DNA of 42,281 nucleotides from Pezizomycotina sp. ARF18 (GCA_002224055.1 AZLU01000139.1:67124-109404); one strand, 5' to 3'; positions 23,402 through 34,129 are shown, counted from the stretch's first letter. The notes: generated by a model not told the origin, from the sequence alone. A program made the numbers and translations.

Positions 23402-24586
23402 CTATGCCAAGAAATGCCAAGACCACACTAAAATGACCATAAAATTTCATATATATATGTAAAAAAATGATAATCGAAGGCTCGAGAACTACGAAATAGT
23501 AATGGAAAGAACTATCTAGGGTCCTAACCAACTGCGTGTTTGAAATTATATAGTAATTATATAGTAAAATAAACAATAGGTAGGGTTCCAGCCCCTAGTC
23601 CTCTTCTTCCGTCCTATTTCTCTTTCTCCCGGCCGTCGCCCGTAGATGTAGCTCCCGCGCCAGCTACTCCGTATAGCCCTTCCGCAACTTCGCGTTTTCT
23701 ACTCTAGTGACGCGTATATTTATAGTATCGATGCCCGCTGGTAGCTTACTATTATCTAATACTTTAGCCTTACTAATGTGCGTACGGCTACCGGGCTCTG
23801 CCGCCTTCCGATCCCTGTTCCGGGCGCGTAACTTGATATTTTCTACCTTTTATGTATCTACTTGTTTAAAGGACGTAGCTGTAGCCTTATAAATCTTATT
23901 AAATAGGGATATAATAGGCGCCGGAAGTCTAGGTTTAGTCGATAATGTCTTCTCTAGCGTCGTTAGATACCGTGCTAGGTTAGTCTTATCGCGGGGGTAG
24001 CTAAATCTGTTAGATCTAGGCCTCGAACTAAAGGGGGGATCCTTATAATCTGCGCTTTGGCTAGTTTTTACTGATCTGGGCGCCGCTAGCTAGCTCTCCG
24101 GCTATATGACGTAGTATATATAGCGTATAGGAAAGCCCTAGCTATATAATTTAGTATATTAGGCCTCGATAGTACTCTCGGTGGTGTCGGTAAGGAGCTA
24201 TAGCTGGGGCTGCTTCTGTACGGGGACTTTATACGGGCGTCCTTTGTTCCGGTGCTTTAAAGTTAAAGGGGGACCCTATAAAATAATGCCGTTTTGTTGA
24301 GAGATAGTCTATTTCCGGCGCGATAGCTATTGAGGGCTTCCGTTAGGCGTGCTTCCTTTTGCCCGGGCGTTAGGCTCGAATATGGTAGTTGACTGGCTAT
24401 GGTAATGTCTGAGCGCGTTAGTATTGTTTAATATGTTGATAAAATAGAGTTCTATTGATTATAATATATGTAATCGATAAGCTTTTTGTTGGGATGTATG
24501 TATATAGGGGCCCGGAGCCACGATAGTGCCCGGGAATGGCTATTTATTTATTTTTTTTTATATGGCAGCCACCGTTGTCTTGGCAA

Positions 24587-24630
24587 CTGGCTCGCTGGCC
24601 GGTACTGGCTCGCAGGATAGTGCCCCACGT
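24587..24630 (-). repeat. Right terminal inverted repeat
   Basis: This is the partner of the left repeat. CA dinucleotides survive in both terminal repeats but are absent from the core. The outer end is 138 bp from the COG7 start codon. Confidence 0.92.
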
Positions 24631-24753
24631 TATAATTGAAATTCAAATTCTAATCCTCCGAGATTTGTCTAAACAAGTTTCAGCGTGGAGCAAATTGAGT
24701 AGAGCACTGCCCACTGTGCGCCTTAAAAAACAACCACACTCGACACCGAAATT

Positions 24754-24768
24754 AAAAAAAAAAAAAAA
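24754..24768 (+). promoter_or_regulatory. A-run abutting the COG7 start codon
   Basis: Fifteen A directly precede the ATG (16 counting the A of the start codon). A-rich leaders just upstream of the AUG favour initiation in fungi in general; here the whole -15 to -1 leader is A. The transposon relic ends 138 bp upstream of the ATG, so promoter and leader must be packed into that gap or lie inside the element. Confidence 0.6.
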
Positions 24769-25880
24769 ATGTCTGCCTCGCCTGCGCAGGAAACCTCTCC
24801 CACTACCACCGCCGCTACCAGCCCAAAACCACATGCCAGTGAACCTCTATCTACGACACTCCGTACGGACCCTCTCCTATCCGCTTTCCTATCCCCCGAC
24901 TTTTCGGCGACGACGTACCTGAACCGTAGCCTCCCCGCATACTCCCCACACTACCAATCCCACAAGCACCAACAACATCAGCAGCAGCAGCAGCAGCATG
25001 CCAATATTAACAATTCCCTCTCGACACTGCACTCCGCTGCTAGCTCGCTGCTGTCGGAGCTGGATGTCAACCTGAACAAGCTGCAGGCGACGCTGTCGGG
25101 TCTGACGGACGATATACTCCGCGTAACGCCCCGGCTAGGTTACGAAGTCGAAGTTCTGAGGAGCGACATACTCACGGTCGCGGAGACGCTGGCTAGCGAT
25201 GAAGTAGAGGAGCTCGTCGAGATGCTTAAGGTTCCTGCCTTGTCAGAGGTGGACGGCGACGCTGATAACGAAGTAGCAAACGGTGTCACTTCGGAAGGGA
25301 AGAAAACGAAGGAAGGAAAGAAGGACGATTCGCTGCAGCGGTTGCGGATGCTGGTGCAGGTGCGCGACCACCTCGAGGAAGTAATCAAGATCTTCGGTGA
25401 CGCGATGGAGTGGACGATGTCAGAATCGCAGATGGCGTCTTCGGCAAATGCCGCACCGACGGGATTACCCTCGTACGCGCCGCCGGTGTCGTCGTCCACG
25501 ACGTCGCTTTCCGGGTAGACGCTGGTGCTACGGCAACCGCGGGTGGCAAAGTATCGGGATCGGAGAAAATAGAGCAGGAGATAAACTACCTTATTACCTC
25601 CAACGAGCTCGAGAAGGCGTCGAAGCGGGTTGAGGATCTATCGAAGCTCTTGTCGGTGTGGCAGAATACACCCGAGTACGCCGTCCGGTCAAAGTTCGTG
25701 GATGGGTTGAGGTGGAAGGTTCTGGAGGCGAGTAAGGAGGAGGAACTCGCGGAGGAAGAGGCTGCAGATACCGTGGACGATGATCCTATCGGTGGAGGCG
25801 GTAGTGGAACGGCCGGATCTGGCCGTGATGGATATTACAGTCTCATAAACCAGCTGCAGCGTATGAGAGGTATGGGATAA
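24769..25880 (+). CDS. COG7: Conserved oligomeric Golgi complex subunit 7 (COG7, fungal type)
   Basis: Lobe B subunit of the COG vesicle-tethering complex. The N-terminus is low-complexity (Thr/Ser/Pro), then LSAFLSPDFSATTYLNRSLP, a polyglutamine/histidine stretch at about 24965-25000, SLSTLHSAASSLLSELDVNL, the conserved LTDDILRVTPRLGYEVEVLR, a charged linker, and VRDHLEEVIKIFGDAMEWT, typical of fungal COG7, which are shorter than the animal protein. After one frame change near 25515 it continues as EKIEQEINYLITSNELEKAS, KLLSVWQNTPEYAVRSKFVD and a Gly-rich acidic tail to the stop at 25878-25880. No intron is needed. Total is about 370 residues. COG8, its neighbour in lobe B, lies 13 kb upstream on the same strand. 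Confidence 0.85.
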
Positions 25881-26054
25881 ATAATAAGTCGACTAGAAGT
25901 TTCATATGCATATAGACCTATTATATAGATCCATGGACATATACAAAAATCTATTTTGAAAAAAAAAAAAAAAAAAAAAAGGAGTCCTATTGCTTCGCTC
26001 TTTGAAATGTAGTTTACATGACCGTATTATTACAGAAACTTCAGTAAAAATCCA
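25881..26054. other. Convergent gap with 22-nt A-run
   Basis: This is the short gap between the 3' ends of COG7 (+) and PUS3 (-). It contains 22 A at 25959-25980, about 80 nt past the COG7 stop. Whether it is genomic poly(dA) or a cDNA-like trace cannot be told; similar tracts occur upstream of genes, so I take it as genomic. Confidence 0.5.
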
Positions 26055-27912
26055 TCATTCGCTGCCGTCGTCAGAGAATTCACCATCTATCTCCCTCCTG
26101 GTCCTTCTAGCATCAGCACCCCATTTCTTCTTCCATTCTTCTCCCTTCTTTTGCGCAAATTTCTCGTTCATAATTTCCACAGGTTCCAGCCTCTGCCTTT
26201 CTAACAGCGGTATATACTTTCCACCACTTTTCGCGAATGGACTTCCATCAAAATACGCTTGCGAATTATCTACTTTTTTCTTCTTCCCTGCGGAAGCTGC
26301 TGGAAGGTGTACCGTCCGTCTTCATTATTTGCCTGCTCGTGAATCTTACTCATCAAACCGCCCGCCAGCGTTGCGTCCATGTTCGCTTCGTGCCACGCGC
26401 CCCACGCCGAGCCTAAGAGGTCCGAAGGCCTGTGTTTTTCATGCGTATCTCGGGCGATACCCATTTGAGCTCTTCCTTGTCGAAATCGCAATCCCAGAGC
26501 ACCAGCGGCCGATCATCGGCGAGCTCGTAGCGCGGTCTTCCGGTTACATCCGCAACTTCTAGGAGCCTCGAATCACATCCGGCTTCTCTAAGCCTTGTCC
26601 AATAAGGAATAGCACCGCGATCATATGCCGGACTTGATTCCATAAGAAAGCGGTCCCACTGAGCCTGAAATAATACAGCTCCGGAACTGGTTGACCGGCA
26701 GCAGCTGGTGCTTGCGTGCCGGATATGAAAGAGTAGTGCGGCGATACAAGTTCTACTTTCTCGATCGTAGATGAGAATATCCGCCTCATGAAGTTTGTTT
26801 ATTTGCTTTGTGGGGTCCAGCTTGCAAAGTTGCGGAAATCGTGGAGACCCTCGAAATATTTTGCCCCTTCACGCATCTTCTCGATATCAAGGCGATTTGA
26901 ACATTCATCTAGACCTGGTGGGAAAACTGGGTTCGTAAAATAGTAATGATAGGTCCTTCCTTTGCAATTGAAGCGGGCCGAGAAGTCCGGAGGAGGATGG
27001 GGACACCATGCTAGTACTCTAATAGAAGATGGAAGTAGCGTGTTTAGCTTGCTAATATAGTCGAATTCGTCGTTTATATCGTCCAAGGTCGAGATGGCTT
27101 TGCTGGCTTTTTCACTGACGTAGCTTCCGGAGAAGTTTCCTCCTGACCGCCAGTCGCTAAGGTGTCCTTACATTCCTCCTGCACGGCATCTTCGGATGCT
27201 TCAGGTGTCTTTGGACGATTGCTCACGACCCTTATTCCTACAACCTGGCTGAACGCACTGACTCCTTTGTCCGTTCGCCCGCATTTTGTATACTGCCACT
27301 TGTCTAGGTCCAGCCAACGCCGTAACCCTCCCTCAATATTGTCCGAAGACTCGCTGATTCCGCCGGCTTTGTACACCGTTCTTTCTCAATAATCTCTTCC
27401 CCATTTGGACCGACGCTGACATTCTCCCTAGGTTGTACTAATCTCCCTTTCAAAACGCTTCGAAGAGTTTCTCTTCGACGGTAGGTAGAAGCGTCTCGTT
27501 CCCGTGGTACTCGAACCTTGGTAAGGAGCTCCAAAGTACGCAAACTTGAGCGCTATTAGGCGCGTCGAGTAACGGGGGAAATCGAAGCTTGCTTTGGGCT
27601 TTTTACCACTGGGTTTCTTAGGCTTCGCTGGTTCTGTACCCGTATTACTCCTAGAAATATATTTAGCGACATTTTTCGGTCCATGATAGCTATCTAAAGC
27701 TTCTCAAAATTGGGAAAAAAAACAAAAAAAACAGACGACGGTGATCTTTTGTACCTAGTTTGAGCTTGTGCATAGCTCGCCATCGACTTTTCGAGCTCGA
27801 GGACCCGCTCTACTAAAGCGGAGTGCGACCACTTTGTGTAGTCTTGATTCACTGCATTTTTGACAGCAATATTGGGAGCAGCTTCTCCAGCTGCATCTGA
27901 GCTTCCTTCCAT
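26055..27912 (-). CDS. PUS3: tRNA pseudouridine(38/39) synthase PUS3/DEG1
   Basis: TruA-family enzyme that isomerises uridines 38/39 in the tRNA anticodon arm. The most likely start is ATG at 27912 (MEGSSDAAGEAAPNIAVKN), then YTKWSHSALVERVLELEKSM, an intron at 27651-27754, FDFPRYSTRLIALKFAYFG, ETLLPTVEEKLFEAF-type sequence, KGRLVQPRENVSVG, and the catalytic-aspartate motif KCGRTDKGVSAFSQVVGIRV. Further on: FDYISKLNTLLPSSIRVLAW, FSARFNCKGRTYHYYFTNPV, GLHDFRNF, FRLSGTAFLWNQVRHMIAVL and the C-terminal LLERQRLEPVEIMNEKFAQK ending in an acidic tail. At least five single-base losses change the frame. These motifs are diagnostic for PUS3 rather than other pseudouridine synthases because of the GRTDKGVSAFSQV context and the C-terminal extension. 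Neighbour uS15m is transcribed in the same direction. Confidence 0.92.
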
Positions 27913-28345
27913 TGGCGAATCCCGAACCGCCACAGCGAAAGTAGAGGCAGAGTAGAAAAATTATGGCGACAGAATGCTGAAGCAAGACAAACGTTGGCGA
28001 TCTATTGCTGCGGGCGCACTCGAGCAACGCCAATGGAATTCTCTTGTACATATATCTTACCAATTTCTTTGTTCCTTTGTTGCTGCTTTCAGACCAGTCG
28101 TTCAGAAAAATTTAGTAGTCATAACCGGCGGAAAAAAAGTTGGGACGATGCCAAGATTTCCTTTCTGTATTGAAACCGCCTGCTTAATTCACATCAATAT
28201 CCATCGGGGCGGGGGATTTACTCGACGAGCGATCGAACAATGTTGCGAGCGCAGTATGGTAATGGCTACTTAATTAAATGCATTAATTCTGTATATCGAA
28301 TATGTTTATACACATGTATATATACATAGAAAAAAAATACGAATT
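27913..28345. other. Intergenic, no gene seen
   Basis: This lies between PUS3 start and the uS15m stop, both on the minus strand. It presumably holds the PUS3 promoter and uS15m 3' end signals; a TA-rich stretch sits at about 28290-28330. No gene seen. Confidence 0.5.
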
Positions 28346-29336
28346 TCACATGAACAGTTCCTGGTCTATGGCATCATCATCCAGGCCGAGCTTCTCCATG
28401 GCATTCCTGTACCTTTCTCCACCCCGTTCCTTCCGCCGCAGATACTGTAGTGCTTCTGCCTCTTGTGCGTCAGCTGCCTTAGCTTCGCCTTGTTGTGCTT
28501 GTCCTTGTTGTGCTTTTCAAGGTGCGCGGCAAGCTTCCGTATTCTGACAGTCAGGATAGCTGCCTGGACCTCGCTGCTCCCAGTATCCGGTCCGATCCTA
28601 ATCTTCGGTTTGCGGTCCGGGAACGCATTGGTCGGCGGTAGTTCCCTGTCAGTGTTATGGCGCCCGAATGTTTTAATGCACCATTGCTTGTCCGCCTCCT
28701 GCTGGTCCGTGGAATCGCCATTGCCGAGCGACATGATACGGTGAATTGCGGCGGTCGCTCGTGTGTGGAGTCTTTGGAAGTCTAAGATATCTCTCTCCGT
28801 GAGCGTCATCTCCATCTTGCTGTCTACGAGCGCCGGGTAAGATTGCAGGCGGGCTGTCTCGATGAATTTGTTCAAGTTTTCTTCGTCCACTGCGTGGTGA
28901 GCCTCCCTAACCTTTCCTCCTTGACGATTTCACCTATGATAGCCATCCTCTCATCTTGGGAGGGTAGCTCCGGCGCTATTGTATCTACGCTTGGCAGTGT
29001 GCTCGGTGTTCTGTCGAGTGTCTTGATGAAATCGGTCGGTTTTCCCCAGACTGGGTGTGCGGCATTGGCCTCCCTTTCTTCGCGGCGTGCTTCCCTGAAG
29101 GCATCCCTTGCTTCCTTGTTCTTCGCCATGCGGTCTAACACCAGGGCTGCCTGCTGACGTCGGTACCATGTTTTTCTTTTTGACTTGGAGGTGGGGTGTG
29201 GTGTGAAGGTGGGCGGAGGACGGTTGGTGTTCAAGGTGGCAGAATGCAGGATTGGCCGTGCCCGAGGACAGGACCCAGCTGCAGACACTCCTCTCGAGCA
29301 TATTGCATGCACCTGTTGATGTATCCGAGGAGGCAT
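28346..29336 (-). CDS. MRPS28: Mitochondrial small-subunit ribosomal protein uS15m
   Basis: Component of the mitochondrial small ribosomal subunit (yeast Mrps28), binding the central domain of 15S rRNA. Start MPPRIHQQVHAICSRGVSAA gives a basic, Arg/Ser-rich presumed mitochondrial presequence. A middle helical extension (KNKEARDAFREARREEREAN, LPSQDERMAIIGEIVKEERL) typical of fungal homologues follows. The uS15 domain is GPDTGSSEVQAAILTVRIRK, LAAHLEKHNKDKHNKAKLRQ, LTHKRQKH then, after one missing base, QYLRRKERGGERYRNAMEKL ending DQELFM at 28346. Total is about 330 residues, much longer than bacterial S15 as expected for the mitochondrial protein. Two frame changes (near 28890 and 28450) are attributed to lost bases. 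The gene is divergent from NOP58, with a 366-bp shared upstream region. Confidence 0.92.
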
Positions 29337-29702
29337 CTTGCAGTTGATTGGAGGACTTTGGAAGTTTTGGAACAGAATGCAAGCTGCACAAGCGAAAAAG
29401 AAGTTTAATTTTTGCAAGCATGAAAGCGTGCAATCAAGAATTTCCCTTCTTGGGAAAACAATCACTTTGTTCTAGGTAGTTGAGCCTCAGATCCCCTAGT
29501 CCAGTTCTAAATTTTCGGTTTAACTTTTTTTTTTCTTTTCTGTGGGTTGAAAAGTAATTTTTTTTTTTTTCCGAATTTTTTTTTCACCGTCCATCACCAA
29601 CCACCAAGAGACCACGATATTAACAATTAGAAAGAAACAATAAATTATCGGCGGGCGACTTCTATCAGATACAGGAACATACTTTCTCCTTTTTAAAACG
29701 CC
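29337..29702. promoter_or_regulatory. Divergent promoter region of uS15m and NOP58
   Basis: 366 bp between two divergent start codons. T-runs at 29525-29534, 29558-29570 and 29576-29584 read as A-tracts on the uS15m sense strand (about 190-250 nt upstream) and as T-tracts for NOP58. No coding sequence is seen. A shared nucleosome-free region is a natural inference. Confidence 0.45.
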
Positions 29703-31544
29703 ATGTCGCTGTTAATATTAACGGAAACAGCCGCTGGCTATGCCTTGTTCAAGGCCAAAGACAAGAAGCTCCTCAGCAAAGATGACCTTGCAAAGGAAAT
29801 GGGCACGGCAGAGGGTGCTGCGAGCTTGTAAATGGCTTCCTCTCCTGTTGAATAGCACACGCTTTGATCCTAAGAAGATTTAACCCGACATGATCTGTAC
29901 TCTATACCATTGGGGTCATAATGCTGATTATTTTCTGTTTGTTCATAGGCTCAAGTTGAAGAAGTTCCAAAAGTTTGACAGCGCCGCTATGGCACTGGAG
30001 GAAGTTACCTCAATTGTCGAGGGCAAGGTTTCGCCAATGCTGGCAACCATGCTGGACTCGCTCAAGGACGAGAAGAAGGTTTCGCTGGCTGTTGCGGATG
30101 CGAAACTGGGTATGGCTCCTCTTTCTGTGTTGGACCTTTGCACTCAAAGACATGGCGAACTAGCTAATTCTTTTCCCTCGAAGGCATTGCGATTAACAAA
30201 CTACCGAACCTTTCTATAAACATCATCTCCGACTCAAGCACACAGGATCTCTACCGCTCCATCCGCGAGCACCTTACCTCCCTCATCCCCGGTCTTGCAC
30301 CTTCTGACCTGTCGACCATGTCCTTGGTCTGTCGCACTCGCTGTCCCGGCACAAACTCAAGTTCTCGCCGGACAAAGTAGATACCATGATAATCCAGGCG
30401 ATTGCCCTGCTAGACGACCTCGACAAGGAGCTGAATACCTACGCCATGAGAGTCAAGGAATGGTACGGCTGGCACTTCCCGGAGATGGCCAAGATCATCA
30501 ACGACAATTTGGCCTACGCCAAGGTCATCCAGATTGTGGGTATGCGGTCCAACTGCTCCGCATCGGACCTGTCGACCGTCCTACCCGAAGAGATTGAGGC
30601 TGCACTAAAGGCTGCCGCCGAAGTATCTATGGGTACTGAAATCACCCAGGAAGATCTGGACAACATCTTGGCCCTCGCCGAGCAGGTCATCGAGTTCACC
30701 GAATACAGACAACAACTTTCCAGGTACTTGAGCAACCGCATGAAGGCCATTGCCCCTAACCTAACGGCTCTCGTCGGAGAACTCGTCGGCGCCCGCTTGA
30801 TTGCGCACGCTGGATCGCTCATGAACTTGGCGAAATCCCCCGCCTCGACCCTCCAAATCCTCGGTGCCGAGAAGGCCCTCTTCAGAGCGCTGAAAACCAA
30901 ACACGACACTCCAAAGTACGGTCTCATCTACCACGCATCGCTCATCGCCAATCGAGCGTAAGAACAAAGGCAAGATTGCACGTATGTTGGCAACGAAGTC
31001 TGCTCTCGGTATCCGCGTCGATGCGCTTTCCGAAGACAAGGAAGAGCACGCTACTCTCGGAGAATTTATGCGCGAGAAGGTCGAAAGGAGGGTCCGGTAC
31101 CTTGAGGGAAAGCCTTCGCTACCAAAATATAACGCCAACGCCAACCAACCCGGGAAATTGGAAATCAACGAGGCTAGGAAGTACAACAAGGATGCCGATG
31201 CAGTGATGCCCGATGCTCCTGCTGCTGCAGATGCCGAAGGGGATGATGATGATGATGAGCTTCCGTCCGCCGACGCTACCGTTGCTGCTGCGCTAGCTGA
31301 TCTCAGCGGGCGGGCTTCGAGCGACGAAGATGATGAAGAGAAGGCGGACTCCAAGAAGAAGGAAAAGAAGGAGAAGAAGCGCAAGCATGCTGATGAGGAT
31401 GAAGCAATGCCAGATGCGGACTCGACGGAAAAGAAGGAAAAGAAGAAGGACAAGAAAGACAAAAAGGACAAGAGCGAGAAGAAGAAAGATAAGAAGGAAA
31501 AGAAAGATAAGCATAAGCACAAGGAGAAGAAGATAAAAGCATGA
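29703..31544 (+). CDS. NOP58: Box C/D snoRNP core protein NOP58
   Basis: Core protein of box C/D snoRNPs, which guide rRNA 2'-O-methylation and pre-rRNA processing in the nucleolus. The start [20 protein letters not shown] is the NOP5 N-terminal domain. Introns at 29828-29948 and 30110-30183 give [20 protein letters not shown] and [20 protein letters not shown]. The NOSIC/Nop domain follows: [100 protein letters not shown]. The C-terminus is an acidic patch then a long KKE/KKD tail (31350-31540), typical of NOP58. Three single-base losses are visible: one near 30325 (MSLGLSHSL) and two near 30948-30962 (the GQSSAKNKG segment). Length, about 570 residues, is slightly above that of the yeast protein. 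Confidence 0.96.
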
Positions 31545-31863
31545 TTTTGGGTTGTCTTTTCTTTTTTTTTCGTTATCTTTTCTTTTCTTTCGTACTGTAA
31601 ATTACGTTTTCTAGACCTATTCTTTTCAGGTTATGTCGAGCCATGTTTCCCCTTCTTCCCTTTAATTTTTCCTAGCTCTTCTTTAGGTGCTGTTAAAATT
31701 TTACGATATTGTCACAATACTCTTCATTTGTGCGGGTTTTTATTTTTTAACTTCTATATATATCATATCTACTGCTTTTGAATTATCTACATGTCGAGCT
31801 AAGTCTATAGTCTACATTGTTAATCTATGATACAACACAACGTAAAACTTGATGCAAAAACAG
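31545..31863. other. Convergent gap, no gene seen
   Basis: This is the 3' flanks of NOP58 (+) and the mitochondrial SerRS (-), T-rich after the NOP58 stop and TA-rich in the middle. Nothing else is seen. Confidence 0.5.
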
Positions 31864-33329
31864 CTACTGGTCCTGCTTCTTTATTGAAGCCATGCCGCCC
31901 ATATATCCCCTTAGAGCTTGAGGAATATGCACGGACTTATCATCTTCGCTCCAGTGACATTCCAGTATAGCTTGTAGAATCCTAGGTACGGCCAGCGCAG
32001 TCCCATTCAAGCTCCACAGGAATTCCTCCTTGCGGTCCGGCCGCCTTAGCTTAGCATTCAGCCGTCGAGATTGGTAATCGGTACACTCGCTAGTGCTTGT
32101 AACTTCGCTCCAGCCCCCCTCTTTGACCTCGCGCCTGCTCGGTACATACGCTTCGATGTCGTACTTGCGGTGGGCCGTCGCGCCCATATCCTCGGTCGGC
32201 ATGTTCACGACCCTGTACGCCAGACCTAATGACGACAGTATGTCTTCCTGTATTTCGATCATCTCGTCGAAAATCTTCGCTGAAGCCACGGTGTCCGGCT
32301 CACACCACGCGAACAGCTCTACTTTCGTAAACTCCTTTACGCGGAACAAGCCCTTCGTGTTCAGACCTCTCGCACCTGCTTCTGCGCGGAAGCACCGTGA
32401 CACGCCGACGGTTTTGCGCGGGATTTGCTCTGGAGTTGACAGGCTGTTCGTCAACATTGCGGCGAGAGGAATCTCGGCTGTCCCGCCAGGCAGAGCTCCG
32501 TCTTCGAACCCTGGGTGGACTCCAAGCTCCGTTCGGTGTCCGCGAGCTGGTACACCTGCATCTCCCCGTTCTGATCCCGAGGTCTGAACCCGCACGCTTT
32601 CGATATGTGTGAGTAAACGACCGAGGGTACAGCGGCCATCTTCCACCCGCGCTCGCTCGCTTTTCTCAGCGCGAACTGCACGAGCGCTTGCTCCAGCAGC
32701 ACGGCTTCGTTGGTGAGAAAGTACCAGCCCCAGCCCGACGTATGCGCCGACGAGCGGAAGTCCAGCAGCCCGAGCTCGTTTCCGATATCAAGGTGCGATT
32801 TTGTTTTATCAACGGGGCCTCGCCGACGTACCGCAGCACCTTCGGTTCCTCGCCGTGAGGTGAATCGGGATGTATACTATTCGGCAATTGCAGCGCCAGC
32901 GCATCCATTTCCCTTAGGATTTCTAAATGCCGAGCCTCGACGGGCCCCTGGTTGGCCTTGAGTTCCTTCGCCTTCTTGTGCGTTTCTTCATTATTCGGGT
33001 TCACCCTGAGCAGCTCGCCCAGCCGTTTTCTCTCCAAACGGTAGCCGTGGAGGGCCTTCTGCAGGTCTAGGTGCTCCTTGTGCAGCGCTGCTATCTGCGC
33101 GGGGACTTGAGCCTCCTTGGTGAACTTGCGCAAGTTGCAATTCTTCTCGTACTTTTCGGCATTCTTGACGATGTGGGAGATGTTGAGCTGCGGATTGGGT
33201 GGGTTGAACGTGGTGGGCATTCTTGGAGGAGGAGGAGGAGGAGGAGGACGCAGCTTCGGCGGAGTAGTATCGCCTCAGCGACCGCCGGCATAGCGACGAG
33301 ATCGCAATTGTTCTTTGTCGCAGTACCAT
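31864..33329 (-). CDS. DIA4: Mitochondrial seryl-tRNA synthetase
   Basis: Class II aminoacyl-tRNA synthetase charging mitochondrial tRNA-Ser (yeast DIA4 type). The start MVLRQRTIAISSLCRRSLRR is a typical Arg/Ser mitochondrial presequence, ending in a run of eight serines encoded by a (TCC)n repeat (33225-33248). The N-terminal tRNA-binding arm follows: FNPPNPQLNISHIVKNAEKY and a coiled coil (HLDLQKALHGYRLERKRLGE). The catalytic core has SHLDIGNELGLLDFRSSAHT, GWGWYFLTNEAVLLEQALVQ, AGTAEIPLAAMLTN, motif 2 CFRAEAGARGLNTKGLFRVK with EFTKVELF, and motif 3 NGTALAVPRILQAILE. Frame changes occur at the serine run, near 32805 (VGEAPVDKTK) and near 32490. The presequence favours mitochondrial over cytosolic identity. 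Length about 485 residues. No intron needed. Confidence 0.93.
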
Positions 33330-33969
33330 ATCTGGAGCCCCGGGATATCAATTGACTTTGATAGGAATGCTCGGCGCGGCAAAAAAGTTGGTTGCTTCAA
33401 GACAAGCTACGGCACGTGATTAGGCGACTTTGGTGTTTTTTTTTTTTTTTTTTTTTTTTGTTATATGATTATGATTGCGTTTGGAACGCCGACAGGTTTA
33501 CAATCTTAAGGTATTGACTAGTTCATTATAAAGGAGATGACAAGAGGCCTCGTGTCATGCTTTCAAAGTGTTACTACTTTCATCTCTTTCCACAATAGAC
33601 TATTCGCGGTAAGGATATAAGCATAGAGCGCCCAGAGCCAACTCTCGTTATTATCTCTTCGCTAGCTTCCTTCACTTCGCCAGAATATAATTCTTGTAAA
33701 GAAAAGGAAAGGAAAAAAAAAAAAACCCCCAAGTCTCCATTCTTCACCCCAGGCTTTCATATTCAAGAAACTAAGTATCATTCATGTTTAAAAAAAAAAA
33801 AAAGGTATGAAAGCAGGTCTCAACTAAAAGATGAAAAGGAAAGATGGGATGACCGTGGGTTTTGCCGTTCCATTTCAACAACTATTTTTAGATACTACCG
33901 GCACTAGATTTATAGATATTTCAGCCTCTTTGGGGGTGGGATTTTCCAAGTTGTTGTCGTCATTTGCCA

Positions 33970-34021
33970 TTTTATTTTATTTCATTTTTATTTTTATTTT
34001 ATTTTATTTTATTTTATTTTT
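33970..34021. repeat. (TTTTA)n-like simple repeat
   Basis: About nine imperfect TTTTA/TTTTTA units in the leader side of the dysferlin-domain gene. Confidence 0.85.
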
Positions 34022-34093
34022 GGTTTTCGTTCGCTTTGAGGTTCCACGACTAAGGAAAAACCATCTCCATCCTAGATCCATTTTTTTTTTTAA

Positions 34094-34097
34094 ATTA

Positions 34098-34129
<32 letters not shown>

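Larger units (their letters stand above)
23358..24630. mobile_element. TIR DNA-transposon relic, TA target duplication, RIP-like
   Basis: The element is 1,273 bp, bounded by long imperfect terminal inverted repeats beginning ACGTGGGGCACTA and flanked by TA on both sides (23356-23357 and 24631-24632), as in the Tc1/mariner superfamily (pogo/Fot1 group is common in ascomycetes). The interior is degenerate. On the minus strand near 23590-23830 a stop-interrupted frame still reads basic, coiled-coil-like sequence (ENAKLRKGYTE, then LARELHLRATAGRKRNRTEE), suggestive of the C-terminal part of an element protein. Between 23687 and 24518 there is no CA dinucleotide on the + strand, whereas TG is present about 40 times and TA is very frequent, as expected if CpA was converted to TpA mainly on one strand. 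At 1.27 kb with no intact frame it cannot be autonomous. Superfamily assignment rests only on the TA duplication and TIR form. Confidence 0.82.

Noticed and set aside
23355-23576. 73-codon minus-strand frame ending at the left end of the transposon
   Set aside because: It is composed of the terminal repeat and AT-rich degenerate element sequence, with no family resemblance.
29828-29948. Possible box C/D snoRNA inside NOP58 intron 1 (CTGA and ATGATC present)
   Set aside because: The C box is imperfect, there is no terminal stem, and the spacing is not convincing.
30761-31522. 253-codon minus-strand frame (Ser/Phe-rich)
   Set aside because: It is the antisense of the NOP58 C-terminal lysine-rich tail and Nop domain.
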